From assembly GCF_010389155.1 (NCBI RefSeq), contig NC_057769.1, positions 21,948,735 through 22,012,734 on the forward strand: a stretch of DNA of 64,000 nucleotides, written 5' to 3'. The DNA is from Erigeron canadensis. Taxonomy: Eukaryota > Streptophyta > Magnoliopsida > Asterales > Asteraceae. Every line of letters starts with the position of its first letter. The first letter of the stretch is position 1. A model generated the notes under the pieces. That model had not been told where the DNA came from and made no database searches. It worked only from the letters and a program-made list of their open reading frames with translations. Of this stretch, positions 1 to 11,607 are shown in pieces. The translations under genes and the position numbers were made by a program.

Positions 1-157
1 GCTAAGAAACCAAGGGCGAAGATGTCATTTTTTATTGTTATGAAGTAGGTCATGTATACAGTTGCTGTCCTAATAGGAAAAGAAGATGTCCAGAAAAGGG
101 TATGTCCTCTGGAGCAACTAGTGACTCAGACATTGTTGCTCATAACAATAGATCTAG
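1..157 (+). pseudogene. copia gag C-terminus, degenerate zinc knuckle
   Basis: Read from position 18, the translation contains CYEVGHVYSCC, matching the second half of a CCHC knuckle (C-x3-G-H-x4-C). The first cysteine is replaced (isoleucine at its expected place). The reading continues with a basic stretch and is cut at 157 by the solo LTR; the same region resumes at 2273 after the 5-bp duplication TCTAG. Gag normally packages the RNA. Only its tail is in the window. Confidence 0.6.
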
Positions 158-391
158 TGTAACAACCGCCTTAGAAATAATTTAAATAAATCCATGATAT
201 GTTCTAGTTTCGAATATGTGCTCACATGAAGGTCTATTCAATTTTAAATCTTGAATTATAAGACGAGTCTATGGTCTATTGTGATAAGAATATTAGGTTT
301 CAAGACGTAAGCGATTGTATTCAAGAAATTCTAGTCCGAAAATGTTTCATTTAGACCCTACATTTATTAGAATCATTAATTAAGGGAAAAC

Positions 392-399
392 TATAAAAG
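392..399 (+). promoter_or_regulatory. TATA box of solo LTR A
   Basis: TATAAAAG sits about 235 bp inside the LTR, followed by a pyrimidine-rich CT tract (about 418-470) typical of a plant transcript leader. It is the likely U3/R promoter of the element. Confidence 0.55.
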
Positions 400-906
400 G
401 GTTAGAAAACCCCATTTTTCCACTTCTTCACCATTTTCTCCCCATCTCACCTCTCTCTCTCTAAAAACACACACATACATTCACCATCTTCACCCACAAA
501 AATTCATCATTTGATTTTGAGTTGTTAAACCAAGATTTCTTGCATTTTTAGCTTCCTTGTGATAATCAAAACATATTTCTAGCATCGATTTTCAGGTAAC
601 CACAACAAATTTTGAGATTTTCATCAAAATAAAAGTTTACTTTTCAAGTGTATGGGACTATTAGCAGTCCCAAAATGGTTTGTGTCTAAAAATGGTTAGT
701 AACCTTTTCGTGATCAAATTTGGGTCGTAAACATGTCTTAATCTTCAAAACCCTCGTTTTTGTTTGAACAGTCCCAAATTCGTCCTAAAAACACTTAAAA
801 CGAATTTAGTATCCTAGAAACGAATTTAAGTCTTCCAAAACGAAGTTAAGCTTCAAAACGAACTTAGCAAACGAACTTAAGCTCCAAACAAACTTAAGTC
901 CTCAAA

Positions 907-1112
907 CGAATTTAAGGTCTATCTTCGTTCAGATACACCTTACGAATTTAAGGTCTATCTTCGTTCAGATACACCTTACGAATTTAAGGTCTATCTTCGT
1001 TCAGATACACCTTACGAATTTAAGGTCTATCTTCGTTCAGATACACCTTACGAATTTAAAGTCTATCTTCGTTCAGATACACCTTACGAATTTAAAGTCT
1101 ATTTTCGTTAGT
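907..1112 (+). repeat. 36-bp tandem repeat, about 5.7 copies, in solo LTR A
   Basis: The unit begins CGAATTTAAGGTCTATCTTC and repeats at 907, 943, 979, 1015, 1051 and partially at 1087 with almost no change. It is preceded by looser AACGAAYTTAAG motifs from about 780. Copies are nearly identical, so the array is recent or homogenised. Confidence 0.95.
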
Positions 1113-1593
1113 TGTAGAAATCAGATTTTATACTTAGTTTTAATCCAAGTCTATCATGTACAAGGAAACCCTAATTAAGGTATAATCAAGACATATTCGA
1201 TCTTGTTTATCAAAGTGCGAGTTCAAAGACGTTCATTACGAGTCTAGTGTATGAAAAACACTGTTGAGTCAAACGTTTAAAGATCTTTAGTGAACCAAAT
1301 CATCAGTACATCAAGGACACTTAGTGAATAAATAATCACGAGAACTAATACATGTATCTATCTATGCTCAATGGTTTGTGATTAGGTTGACATCAAGAAA
1401 TACTTGGATTCGAGTAGATATATTTTACTATATCTGTGCTTATACTCTGTGCTCGCAGAACTACGTTGTAGCAGATCACTGTGAGTCTTCGTAGCCCCTT
1501 TTTCTTTACTTATTTCGGGGTGAAAGGAATACTACTCATGCTTTTATACATGTCGTAACTACTTTTACTACTCTTCGGCTATTTGACTACTTG

Positions 1594-1805
1594 ATACTAC
1601 TAGCCGGTCCTATTGAGGATTGTGCGTGCTCTATTGATACTATTAGCCGGTCCTATTGAGGATTGGGTGTGCTCTATTGATACTATTAGCCGGTCCTATT
1701 GAGGATTGTGTGTGCTCTATTGATACTATTAGCCGGTCCTATTAAGGATTGTGTGTGCTCTATTGGTACTATTAGCCGGTACTATCGAGGATTGTGTGTG
1801 CTCGC
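1594..1805 (+). repeat. 43-bp tandem repeat, about 5 copies, in solo LTR A
   Basis: The unit contains AGCCGGTCCTATTGAGGATT followed by a GTGTGTGCTCTATTG tail and repeats five times with a few substitutions. Confidence 0.93.
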
Positions 1806-2272
1806 TTACTTATGTGCAAGTTGGTCACTAGCCACTACATACTACTTTACATTTGAGATCTATTGACGGCATAAAATGCTTTTATACTACTTGTTTATAC
1901 TCAAACCTACGAACTCACCAACCTTTGTGTTGACTCTTTTAAGTATTCCTTTCAGGTAATCAGGCTAATCGTGGCTAGGAGTGGTAGCATGGGACTATTA
2001 GCAGACTTCAGGATTTAGAGTTGGAGTTTGCATGCTTGTACTTTGTGGTTGGTGGCAATATGCCCAATCGTATCCCCTGCGTGGGACTTTTCATACTTGA
2101 TTTGATCATCTTTGTTGAACTTGTGTGTAATAACTACTACTATGCTTGTTTGGTTATGAAATTGACTATTTATGTTTATTCTAAGCACTCATTTAGTATT
2201 CCTATGTAACATCCATGTGCGCGTGTGCTTTATCTTACATCCTGAGTTTTCCGCCGCTGTTGGGGTGTTACA

Positions 2273-2951
2273 TCTAGACACCAAAACGACAGAGACCTTC
2301 ATAGGATACTACTTCTAGTAGTGGAAGTCCGAGTCATTCTCGTACACCTCAAAGGAGTAATTCACCTAGGAATAAGATGGCTCAACATAACCGATCACCC
2401 CATTCTAGAATTAATAGTTCGTCTAAATTCTATGATCGATTAGGCAGTCAACCTAGATATGGTACATTTTCACCAAGGAATTCTCCTCCTAAGGCTCGTT
2501 TCAATTCACCGAAGAAAGAGTCTGTGACACCATCTTCATCCAAGGCTCTATTGCAGAGCGATGGATATTGGACCGAATTCGGCAAACCTAAACCTCAATA
2601 GGTTTGGGTTCCCTTCAGAAACTAACCATCTTATTGTCTGATGTGCAGGGAGAACCAAGGAAGCCTATCAGTCTTTGGTATGTTGACAGTGGATGCTCTC
2701 GGCACATGACGGGGGACAAGAAAGTATTGTCCAATTATGAAGATGTAAATGGTTCGTATGTTAGTTTCGCAGGTCCCAAGGGCGGCAACATCTCGGGCCA
2801 AGGTAATGTTGTCAATGGGAAAATAACGCTGGAGATTGTAAATTATGTGGAACAATTATCACATAATTTATTGAGTGTTTCTCAGATTTGTGATAAAGGT
2901 AATCATGTCCATTTTACTAAGAAAGAAGCACTTATTTTGAAACCAGGATAG
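2273..2951 (+). pseudogene. copia gag tail and aspartic protease
   Basis: A Ser/Pro/Arg-rich linker (2377-2601) ends in a TAG. After frame changes between about 2600 and 2640 the protease follows: LWYVDSGCSRHMTG with the catalytic Asp-Ser-Gly near 2683-2691, then the typical protease core and the LLSVSQICD motif (about 2869-2892). The frame is closed by TAG at 2949-2951, where the polyprotein should continue. The protease would cleave Gag-Pol; here it is interrupted. Confidence 0.8.
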
Positions 2952-3894
2952 GTTATTCCTGAAGACCGGATCCTGCTAAAGGCTCCTAGGAAGAGAGACA
3001 TCTATAGCCTTATGTTAGGTGTTGATGATCCAAAGGAGTCAGTTTGCTTGTTGACTAAAGCAAACGAATCTGAATCGTTGCTATGGAATAGAAGAATGGG
3101 ACATATTAGTTTCCGAAAGGTGAATGATATTGTTAGACATGGTTTGGTTGAAGGTGTTCCCATGAAACGGTTTGAAATGGAAGACAAGTGTGTACCTTGT
3201 CTAAAAGGGAAACAGCAAAAGTCTGCCCATAAACCGAAGCAATAAAATTCTATTGTCGACTATATTTGAGATACTTCACATGGATTTGTTTGGTCCAGTG
3301 AATGTAAGAAGTATCGCTAGAATATATATACCTGTTTGGTGGTTACTGATGACTACTCGAGATTCTCATGGGTATTCTTTCTTCAATCGAAAGATGAGAC
3401 TCCACAGATTTTGATCAACTTCTGTGTTGAACAGGAAACGTTTATGGAGTTCGTATTAAGAGAATCAGGAGTGACAACGGAACTGAATTTAAAAATAAGA
3501 CATTGGAAGTCTTTTGTTTGTCCAAAGGAATCCAACATCAATTCAGTGCTCCGTATGAACCACAACAGAATGGAGTTGCTGAAAGAAAGAATAGGACTTT
3601 AATCGAGACAGCCAGAACAATGCTTGCTAATTCAGGGCTCCCTACTATGTTTTGGGGGGAGGCAGTAAATACAACTTGTCATATTATAAATAGGGTTTTT
3701 GTAGTTAAGCGTCATAATAAGACATGTTATGAGCTTCTACATAAGAAGAAACTAAATTTATAGAATGTTGAACCATTTGGTGTATCATGTACTTTCTTGA
3801 AGTATCTACCTCAATCAAAGTTTGATCCAAAGGTTGAAGAGGGATTTTTCATGGGTTATAAGCCGGGTACTCCAATTGACGGGTTTACAACAAA
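2952..3894 (+). pseudogene. copia GAG-pre-integrase and integrase core
   Basis: The GAG-pre-integrase zinc-binding motif reads LLWNRRMGHISFRKV ... CVPCLKGKQQ (about 3078-3220). The integrase core follows with the acidic triad visible as MDLFGP, SDNGTEF and QNGVAERKNRT, but spread over different frames. In-frame stops (TAA at 3243, TAG at about 3318) and several frameshifts between 3240 and 3520 break it. A further stop follows KKKLNL near 3761. Confidence 0.8.
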
Positions 3895-6055
3895 TTGATC
3901 GGCAAACTTGACTTGGGCACTAATGTCAAGATTGTCATTCATAAACCCGCCGTACATTCTGGAACTGGCAAGAATTTTGATTATGATAGTGTGTTTCGTT
4001 CATTACACGATCCTGCTTCTTATTCAGATCTTGAAACAGTGGAAGATGTGATCATTTTAAGAGATCATATGGATTATTCCACTACTCCTACATCTCCTCC
4101 TGCTCAAAATGTTGATACTACTCTAACCAAAGTTCAGTCTACTGTTATTGGTGAAGGTAGTAAGGACAAGAATAAGCGAACAGAATCAGATGACTGTGAA
4201 CCCGAGAATACTACATCACTTACTCCGTCAAAGGTTTCACTGCCTGATGATGATCCTATTTTTGAAGAATCGGAAGATGATTTTAGCTCTCCTGAGTTTC
4301 AGATTAGAACGAATTTTTGAGAAAGTCTGAATGTTGATTCGGTTCCTCAATATTGAGTTAATAAGGATCATCCAGTTGAAAATATTCTTGGTAATGCTAC
4401 GGAACCAGTTCGAACGAGAAATCAGTTGAATAGTGAACTGACTAGTTTGTTTTGTGAAGTGAAAGACACTAGACTAACAATGGAGTGTTTATATTCTGGT
4501 TTCATTTCACAAGTAGAACCCAAGAATGTTATGGCAGCACTTCATGATCCATGTTAGGTTGAAGCTATGCAAGAAGAATTAGCTCAATTTGAAAAACTTG
4601 GAGTATGGGAGTTAGTAGATGTGCCTAGAAGTAAAGAACAGATTGGAACTTGTTGGGTATTTAAATACAAACGAGATGACAAAGGGGTCGTTACTAGAAA
4701 TAAGGCACGGTTGGTAGTTCAAGGGTTTGCACAACGAGAAGGATATGAATATAACGAAACTTTTGCGCCAGTTGCTAGGATTGAAGCTATAAGATTATTT
4801 TTAGCCTATGCAAGTTTCAAAGGTTTAACGGTGTCTCAGTTAGACGTTAAGAGTGCCTTCTTATATATGGTGAAGTTAAAGAAGAAGTATATATTCACCA
4901 ACCACCAGGGTTTGAAGATCCAAATTATCCAAGAAGAGCATATCGACTTGATAAGGCTCTTTATGGATTACATCAAGCACCCAGAGTGTGGTATGAGAAA
5001 CTGTCGACACATTTGTTGACAAATGGTTTTACCAGAGGATCGATAGACAGCACATTGTTTATCAAAAACGGAGGAAGCGAGATTATCTAATTGTACAAGT
5101 TTATGTAGATGATATCATATTTGGTTCATCTAACACAAAGATGTGCAAAGAGTTCGAAATGAGCATGAAAAAGGAATTTGAAATGAGTGCTATGGGGGAA
5201 CTTCAATTCTTCCTCAGACTGCAAGTTGATCAAAGGAAAGATGGATTTTTTATACACAAGTCTAAGTATGTCGATGACATCTTGGAGAGGTTTCAAATGT
5301 TAGAATCCAAGACATATGGTACTCCTATTCAGCAGAATCATGGTTTAGGAGTTCTTGATCCTAAAGATGAACTTGTGGATGCAACTTATTATCGTGCTAT
5401 TATTGGCTCATTGATGTATCTGACTGCTTCGCGTCCAGATATTATGTTTGTTGTTTGTCTATGTGCTAGATTTCAAGCTAGTCCGAAAGAGTCACATTTG
5501 GTTGCAGCAAAATGAATTCTACGTTATCTTAAAGGAAACCAAGGGCTTGGTCTATGGTAGCCTATGGGAGGAACGTTTGATTTTGTTGCATATACTGATT
5601 CGGACTTTGGCGGTTGTAACAATGACAGGAAGTCTACGACTGGAGGTTATCAGTTTTTAGGAGGAAGATTAGTATCGTGGCAGTGCAAGAAGCAGACATG
5701 TGTTGCTCCGTCTTCAAGTGAGGCAGAGTATATGGCTGCTGGTAGCTGTTGTTCCCAGGTATTGTGGATTCAGCAACGACTTCGTGACTAAGGTATGGAT
5801 TTTCTTGATACTCCTATTAGAATAGACAATAAGTCAGCTATAGATATTACTAATAACCCTGTCATGCATAAGGTCACCAAGCATATTGATATTAGATATC
5901 ATTTCTTGCGTGATTGTGCCCAAAAGAAGTTAATTCATTTGGAAAAGGTTATATTTGATGATAATTTAGCTGATCTGTATACCAAAGCATTTGATAAGAC
6001 TCGGTTTGAGAAGTTAATTCTTCTCAATGGGATGAAGAATGCTGATTCATATTAA
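3895..6055 (+). pseudogene. copia linker, reverse transcriptase and RNase H
   Basis: An acidic Ser/Thr-rich linker (3895-4555) is followed by the RT: GVWELVDVP, a NKARLVVQG motif, ETFAPVARIEAIR, QLDVKSAFLY, then after frameshifts near 4868 the catalytic YVDD at about 5105-5116. RNase H runs from 5564 with DSDFGG, SSEAEYMAA and DNKSAI. The C-terminus ends at TAA 6053-6055. Stops at about 4318, 4555, 5513 and 5789 and the frameshifts show it is inactive. Sequence style is that of Asteraceae SIRE-like copia elements (from memory). Confidence 0.85.
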
Positions 6056-6719
6056 ATCTCTCAAAGAACTAATTTTGTAAGTTTGTATCTGTAAATAGCT
6101 AGAGTCATAAAAATACAAAAAAAAGTTCTCAGTGTCATAAAAACCATAAAAATGTGAAAAATGAGAAAACGACATAAATATGGAAGAGATTTAAGTTGAT
6201 GCTTTAAGACGATTAGACGTGAGGATACTTAGCTTTTAAGTCTGCTTAATCGTAATATAACTATTTAGTTCAGTGATTACAATTTGGGATATATTGGTAG
6301 ACACAAAGTAGCAAGGTTTCCTCAATCTGAACTTAATTTAAACAATGTTCTTATGGGAAACATATTCAGATATATGGCTCAGAATGCTTGCTTTTCAGTA
6401 ATAAATTGATCTAGTCATTACTATAGGATTTGTTCAATGTATAGGCAAAAACCTCTACAACTCATGAGCATGAAAGTTAAATGTGATATTGTTTATGCAA
6501 ATGAAATGAATGATAACTAAGGGGCTAATGTGGTCTTTGAGATTCCTCGAGGTATCTTTGTATACCTAGCCTACCTAAAGCTTCCAACCCTTGGGATAGG
6601 TTGTCAGAAAGTTCGCTACATGGGTCTCATAGAAAATCACGGCTTCCTTATAAATAATGAAATGCAAAAGAAAATTATGTTCAATCACAAAGTGATTAAG
6701 TTTTGTTATCTAAAATGTG

Positions 6720-7050
6720 TCTCATGATTTGTTTAAGGATGTTTTTGAATATATAATGAATAAGTGTTATCTTAGTGCTTGTATCGATTACGGAAGTATA
6801 TCTGAATGTGGGTCACATAAGTTCGCAAACTATTCAGTGGCATATTAGGCTACTCGGGTTACATGGTGACTGTCCTTGGCCAGGGTATGTCGAAAGTGTC
6901 ACAACTCAAAGGAAACTGGAAGTACCGAGTGTTTAAGAGGGCAAATATACCGGTAATTGTGATTAGGTCACTGTTCATAACTAATAATAAGAGAATTCTT
7001 TCTCACTTGCAGACTTATGTAAATGCTAATCTGATCTAATCCGCAGAAGC
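6720..7050 (+). promoter_or_regulatory. Non-coding block conserved in both SIRE-type copies
   Basis: About 330 bp match the minus strand of 48000-48330 closely, including GTGGGTCACATAAGTTCGCA and TACATGGTGACTGTCCTTGG. No reading frame is shared across it. It contains a pyrimidine tract ending CACTTGCAG (AG at 7011-7012), aligned with CACCCGCAG in the other copy, which looks like a splice acceptor. Function is unknown; it could be a splice, packaging or RNA-stability element. Confidence 0.6.
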
Positions 7051-8047
7051 TTAGAATTTCTTGTAAGTAAATAAAGTAGTTTAGTTTTTATTTTAGTTAT
7101 TTTTATTTTTAGTTTTATATGTATTTGTATTTTTATTTTTTGTACTAATAAGTGTCAGGTTTTGTGTCAAACTAGTTCTTAATGCACGAGAGATTTGATA
7201 AGCATCTGATGATTCCATAGAAAATTATATGATTCTTAATGAATTATATGAGTCTTGTTGCTTATGATAAGTGTGTTTAAAAGATGGATTTTTTAATTAA
7301 TACATAAGTTGTTTAATTTAGAAAATGAAATGGATTTGAAATTGAAAAGTCAAAATATTTTTGAATGTGTTTCAAGTAAATTTTTGAAATTTCAATTGTT
7401 TTTGGTTGATAAGTATACTTGACAAAGATCGGACTTGCCTTAGATCTTGAATTGATCACTAGATTAAGATGTTGATTGTTTTGCATATTTATGATATTTT
7501 ATTGATTTTGATGCATTGATGAAGTTTGTTAAGTGTGCAGGTTATAACTATCAAATTTCATTGTGACCAATTTGACTATGAAAGTGCGGAGTGCATCATA
7601 ACATTGGTATTCATGTGAATCATGAAGATTATAACCTAAGACTTAGTGTGATAGGTTATTGATATGATAATTTGATGTATTTGTAATGCATTATACATTA
7701 AATTTGTTTTAATGTAAGTTTGCATTTGTTTAAGTTAAACATCAATGAAGAAATGATCGATTTAATGTCAAGATTATAACGAAAGATTTATTTGATACAT
7801 TATTTTGATGACAAATTAGCACGGATGATTTATGATTGCATATTCAAGTAGATACAGGTTTTTGGTAACGAGTATCTACAGGTTTATGTTTTCTTGAAAT
7901 TTTGTAATTTTTCTATGATAAGTTTCTAGAAAAATTGAAAAATTTTAAAGCTCGTAGCTCGTGTGTAATTAAAATTTAGGTTCGTCCATGCTAACGTCAG
8001 CAAGAAGCCCACGAAGGACTCCTTCGGCCCGGCCCACGAACTGATGA

Positions 8048-8055
8048 TATAAATA
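8048..8055 (+). promoter_or_regulatory. Internal TATA box upstream of frame A
   Basis: TATAAATA lies 705 bp before the frame A start and is followed by TTAAACCCTAAAA and a leader-like region. The element's own LTR has the same arrangement (TATAAATA at 13227). The second SIRE-type copy also has a TATA box about 690 bp before its frame A. This suggests an internal promoter but transcription is not shown. Confidence 0.45.
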
Positions 8056-8759
8056 TGGGTTTAACCTTAATTAATTACTTTTATCCAACATTAAACCCTA
8101 AAATTACCACACGAACTTGCCTCCCTCGTGCGAACTATTCATTCGTTACTATTTTCGATCGAATTCATCCCTTTTTCGTGTTTGTTACTCAGATTTGTTG
8201 GTACTTTCACGATCTATGATTGATTATTGATGTTTGGACTATGAGAGTCAACGATCGCATGTCGTTATAATGCCCAAATTTTGAATCTTCTTTGCGTGAA
8301 CAGTAACTAGGACGAACCAAGAATTAGATCTTCAATTTTTGATGATTTAGACTTAAAAGTGAATTAATGGATGTTTGTATACCTTAAATCTAAACTAAGT
8401 TTGTATTAACATTACTTAAATCAAGATTAATTGAAGAATTAGTAAATCGGTCACTATTTACACAAAGAACACCAAGAACACGAACTACCTTGTGTTCATC
8501 GAATTCGTTTCGAATTTTGAGTTTCTGGGCATACATTTCATAAAAACAAGTCCAAGTTGATGTTATTCTCAAATTTTGGTCGATTTTAACATTAAATGGA
8601 GATGTTTTTAGTTCGAAATTTCTAGGTTTCATATGGAGCTCGTGCTGACATCACACGAAGAGGTTTTACCTTGTGATGACGTCACCACAAAGCAGACGTG
8701 AATAACCTAATTTTTTACTTTTTTGTTTTCTTGTCGTTTTTGTCTGATTTTGTGCAGGT

Positions 8760-11355
8760 ATGGCAGGACAAGGTGCTACTGCTCGCGTGTTCGTCAAGGA
8801 GCACAATGCTGCGATCAATCTCAGCATTACTTAGTCGGGATGCACTCCTGAGTTTCATGGTGTCCTACAGTTTCTTGCATGTTCTCGTATTCGATTTGCT
8901 ATGACCGAGAACCCGTCGTTGGTGATAAGTCTCATTCGGGAGTTTTGGAACTCAGCCTGAGCAGTGCAGATGGGTGATCATACGTTACATTCGCACCATT
9001 GTTGGAGGACGTACCTTCTCGTTCTCAGCTGGAGACTTACGGACGATATTTCATTTAGGTGATATCAACATAGAGCAAGGTCCGACTGATTTTTCAGAGG
9101 CTTTCTGTGACGGTGCTCTACGTCGTATGGGTTATACTAGTGCCATTACCCACCCATACTACAAGAATCATCTTAGAGGTAAATGGAAGTTGCTTGCCTA
9201 CTATCTTTTGAGGTCCATCTGCCATAGGAGTACTGATCATGATCAGATAAATATCCAGAATGCTTCTCAGATGGTTGCTTTGGTGCTGAACAAGCCGTAC
9301 AGCTTTTCTCAGTACATTTTTGATAATTTTGAAAAGCAATTAAGATCATTTGTGAGCGACAAGAAGTTCTTTTTGTTTCCAAGATTTGTGATGATAATTA
9401 TTCGGCATTTTGCAGTTGATCTACCTCAAGATGGTCCTACGTTTAAATTAGGACGTCTTACGTATAAAGCGTTTGTAGAGAGTATGAAACACTTGTCGGG
9501 TGCAAATGTCCCTGAAATGTTGATAATCCACCATTATTCGGACATTTGATTAATCCTAACTATGTTGCTCCTCGACAAGGTTGGGAAGATGAAGACCCCG
9601 TTGCTGCTGCTGTTGATGATGTTCAGGCTCAAGAAGATCCTCAAGAAGAGCGAGCTGATCAGTTTGAGGGACTCAATGATGTTCCTCTATATGCTGGAGA
9701 TCTGGAGAATGATCCAGATATGGATGCTCTTATGCAAGATGTTGATGATCCCGCAAATCTTGTTCCACCAACTATTGGAGTTTCTACTTCTACCTCTGCT
9801 CCAGTTGGTGATGATGTTGGTCCTTCTGAGCTACCAGTTGTTGTTAATGCTGGTGATGACTCTGAAGATGATGAACAAGAGGTTGAAAGATTACCGAAGC
9901 GAAGAAGAAGACAAGGGAAAGGTGTTGATGTTATGGAGAGACTTCCAACTTCTCAGCGATCTCAGGCTGAAGTTGATAGAGATTTTGTTATGTATCAAGC
10001 TGCTATGGAGAGGTCTCATGCACCTAATGTTGGTGATACTCCATCAGTTGCTGCTTTAAGAGCTTCTGTCTCTGAGATTCTTGTTTCTGTGTCAACTACT
10101 TCTGCTGGTGTTGTTGTTGGGGAGAGAAAGTCGAGACCAAAGTTTATTATTAGAGGAATTGGTTCTCGTGCACAAGTTGTCACTGAGGCTACAACTGTCA
10201 CAATTCCTACTGCTCTGGAGTCTACAGTTCGTCAAGAGCCAGAGTCGACAGTTGTTGCTCCTAGGCCTTCTTCTACTCCTATTCAAGCTACAGTTCCTGT
10301 TTCTACTTTCATGGGACGTCTGTTGGCTCCACTGCAAAGACCTCAAATGCCTCCCATAGGAACTTTTAGTGCTAGTATGCCTTCATTTGAAGCTACGATG
10401 AGGGTCGTTTGTTGCTTCTACTTCATGCCTCTACATCTGATGTTGCTTCTACTTTACGTACAGTTGATCCGGTTCAAGTTCAGCTGAGTCGTTTGTTTCA
10501 AGAAAGAAGATGTTAGAGATGATGGTCACAGCTTTGGAAAATCAGCTAAAGCTCCAAGCTGCCAAGCATCAAGAAGCAATGGACTTAATGACAGCTCTTG
10601 TTCATTCTCTTGGTTCTAGACTTGACCACGTCTTGGCTCAAGGGGGAGATAAGAGTGGTTGTAAGGATGATGAGCTAGAAAGGAAATCAAGAGATGATGA
10701 TCATGAAGATCAAGATCTAGCTCAAGGTCCAAATCAAGCACAACCATCAGTTGGTGAGCCAGAGAATAGAGATCAAGGTCAAGGTCAAGATGTTGATGCT
10801 GCTATGGATACAGAGACTGCAAATAGTCAAGGGGAGTCGCCAAGACAGACAGAGCCGGAGATTGCTGGTACAACTGGTACTAGTACTTCTGGGACTCAAG
10901 ATAAAGGTAAAGTTGTGATGGTTACTCCAGATGCAGATTCTGATGATCCAGATGATGATGGTAAGGAAGATTCCAATTCAGGTAACTCCAATTCTAAGTC
11001 TAATAGAATAGAAAGGGAGATTCGAGATAAGTTAGTGAATGATCCTCATAATCATGGTGATAAAGAAAATCTTAGCAAAGAAAAATCTACTCAGGATAGT
11101 GAGTCAACTAAGACCGATTCTACTACCAATGCCTCTACAGAGTCAGATTTGCACCCATTAATTGTGCATAGACTAGAAAAGAGATTGGGATATGATCCAC
11201 AGGCTCATATGAGAGCTAGAGCAGAGATTATGGATTATGATGATTATTATGATCCAGGATCACTTAGGGATCAAATGAAAGAACGGTCAGGGTTAACTCA
11301 TACATCGTCAGAGTCAGAGTCAGATTCGGATTCAGATTCGTATTATGAACCTTAG
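8760..11355 (+). pseudogene. SIRE extra frame A, disrupted copy
   Basis: ATG at 8760 follows an acceptor-like TGATTTTGTGCAG (AG 8756-8757). The conserved core has FHLG (about 9048-9059), SQMVALV and FPRFVMIIIRHF, matching frame A at 44105-45956. I recall the same family downstream of pol in Tanacetum elements, often mis-annotated there. An acidic, Ser/Pro-rich region (9600-10400) and a heptad-like stretch (10510-10640) follow, ending in an Asp/Ser tail before TAG 11353-11355. Breaks: TAG 8832, TGA 8958, a one-base insertion near 8982, and frameshifts near 9520, 10400 and 10505. The position is that of env in retroviruses, but no signal peptide or transmembrane segment is seen; function unknown. 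Confidence 0.7.
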
Positions 11356-11607
11356 TGCTAATGATTTTTGTAATGATTATAAGATAAATATTAATGTAAT
11401 TGTTACATTATATTTATGATATAATATTGTTGTTGTAAGTTAAAATAAATAAAGATTATAAGATAAATATTAATGTAATTGTTGCATTATATTTATGATA
11501 TAGTATTATTTATTTTAATTTCTTGTATGTATTTATATTATTTTATTATGTCTTGACTTATGTATTTATGTTCTTTATCTTGTATATTTGAATTGTTTGA
11601 ATTGCAG

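Larger units (their letters stand above)
158..2272 (+). mobile_element. Solo LTR A (2115 bp, gypsy-type) inserted in copia gag
   Basis: Starts TGTAACAACCGCC and ends GGGGTGTTACA, flanked by a perfect 5-bp duplication TCTAG (153-157 and 2273-2277). It contains a TATA box, two tandem-repeat arrays, and near its 3' end (1911-1957) a motif ACTCACCAAC...GTTGAC...TTTCAGG shared with four other LTRs in this window. No internal coding region lies between the ends, so it is best read as a solo LTR left by recombination. TGTAACA termini and 2-3 kb length fit Tekay/Del-type chromoviruses (inference). Confidence 0.88.
6056..8759 (+). other. Non-coding stretch between pol and extra frame A
   Basis: No coding signal was found in these 2.7 kb. 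It is AT-rich, with a conserved block at 6720-7050 and a promoter-like TATA box at 8048. Long spacers between pol and an env-position frame are a SIRE feature. Confidence 0.7.

Noticed and set aside
907..1112. Regular 36-bp direct repeats that might suggest a CRISPR array
   Set aside because: Units are contiguous with no unique spacers, lie inside an LTR, and the genome is plant nuclear DNA.
8390..8632. Minus-strand 80-codon frame upstream of frame A
   Set aside because: No motif, and it lies in the presumed leader/intron of the opposite-strand gene.
9562..10359. Leucine-rich frame shadowing frame A
   Set aside because: Shifted reading of the acidic region of frame A; a high Leu content is expected from GAT/CTT-rich DNA and no motif is present.
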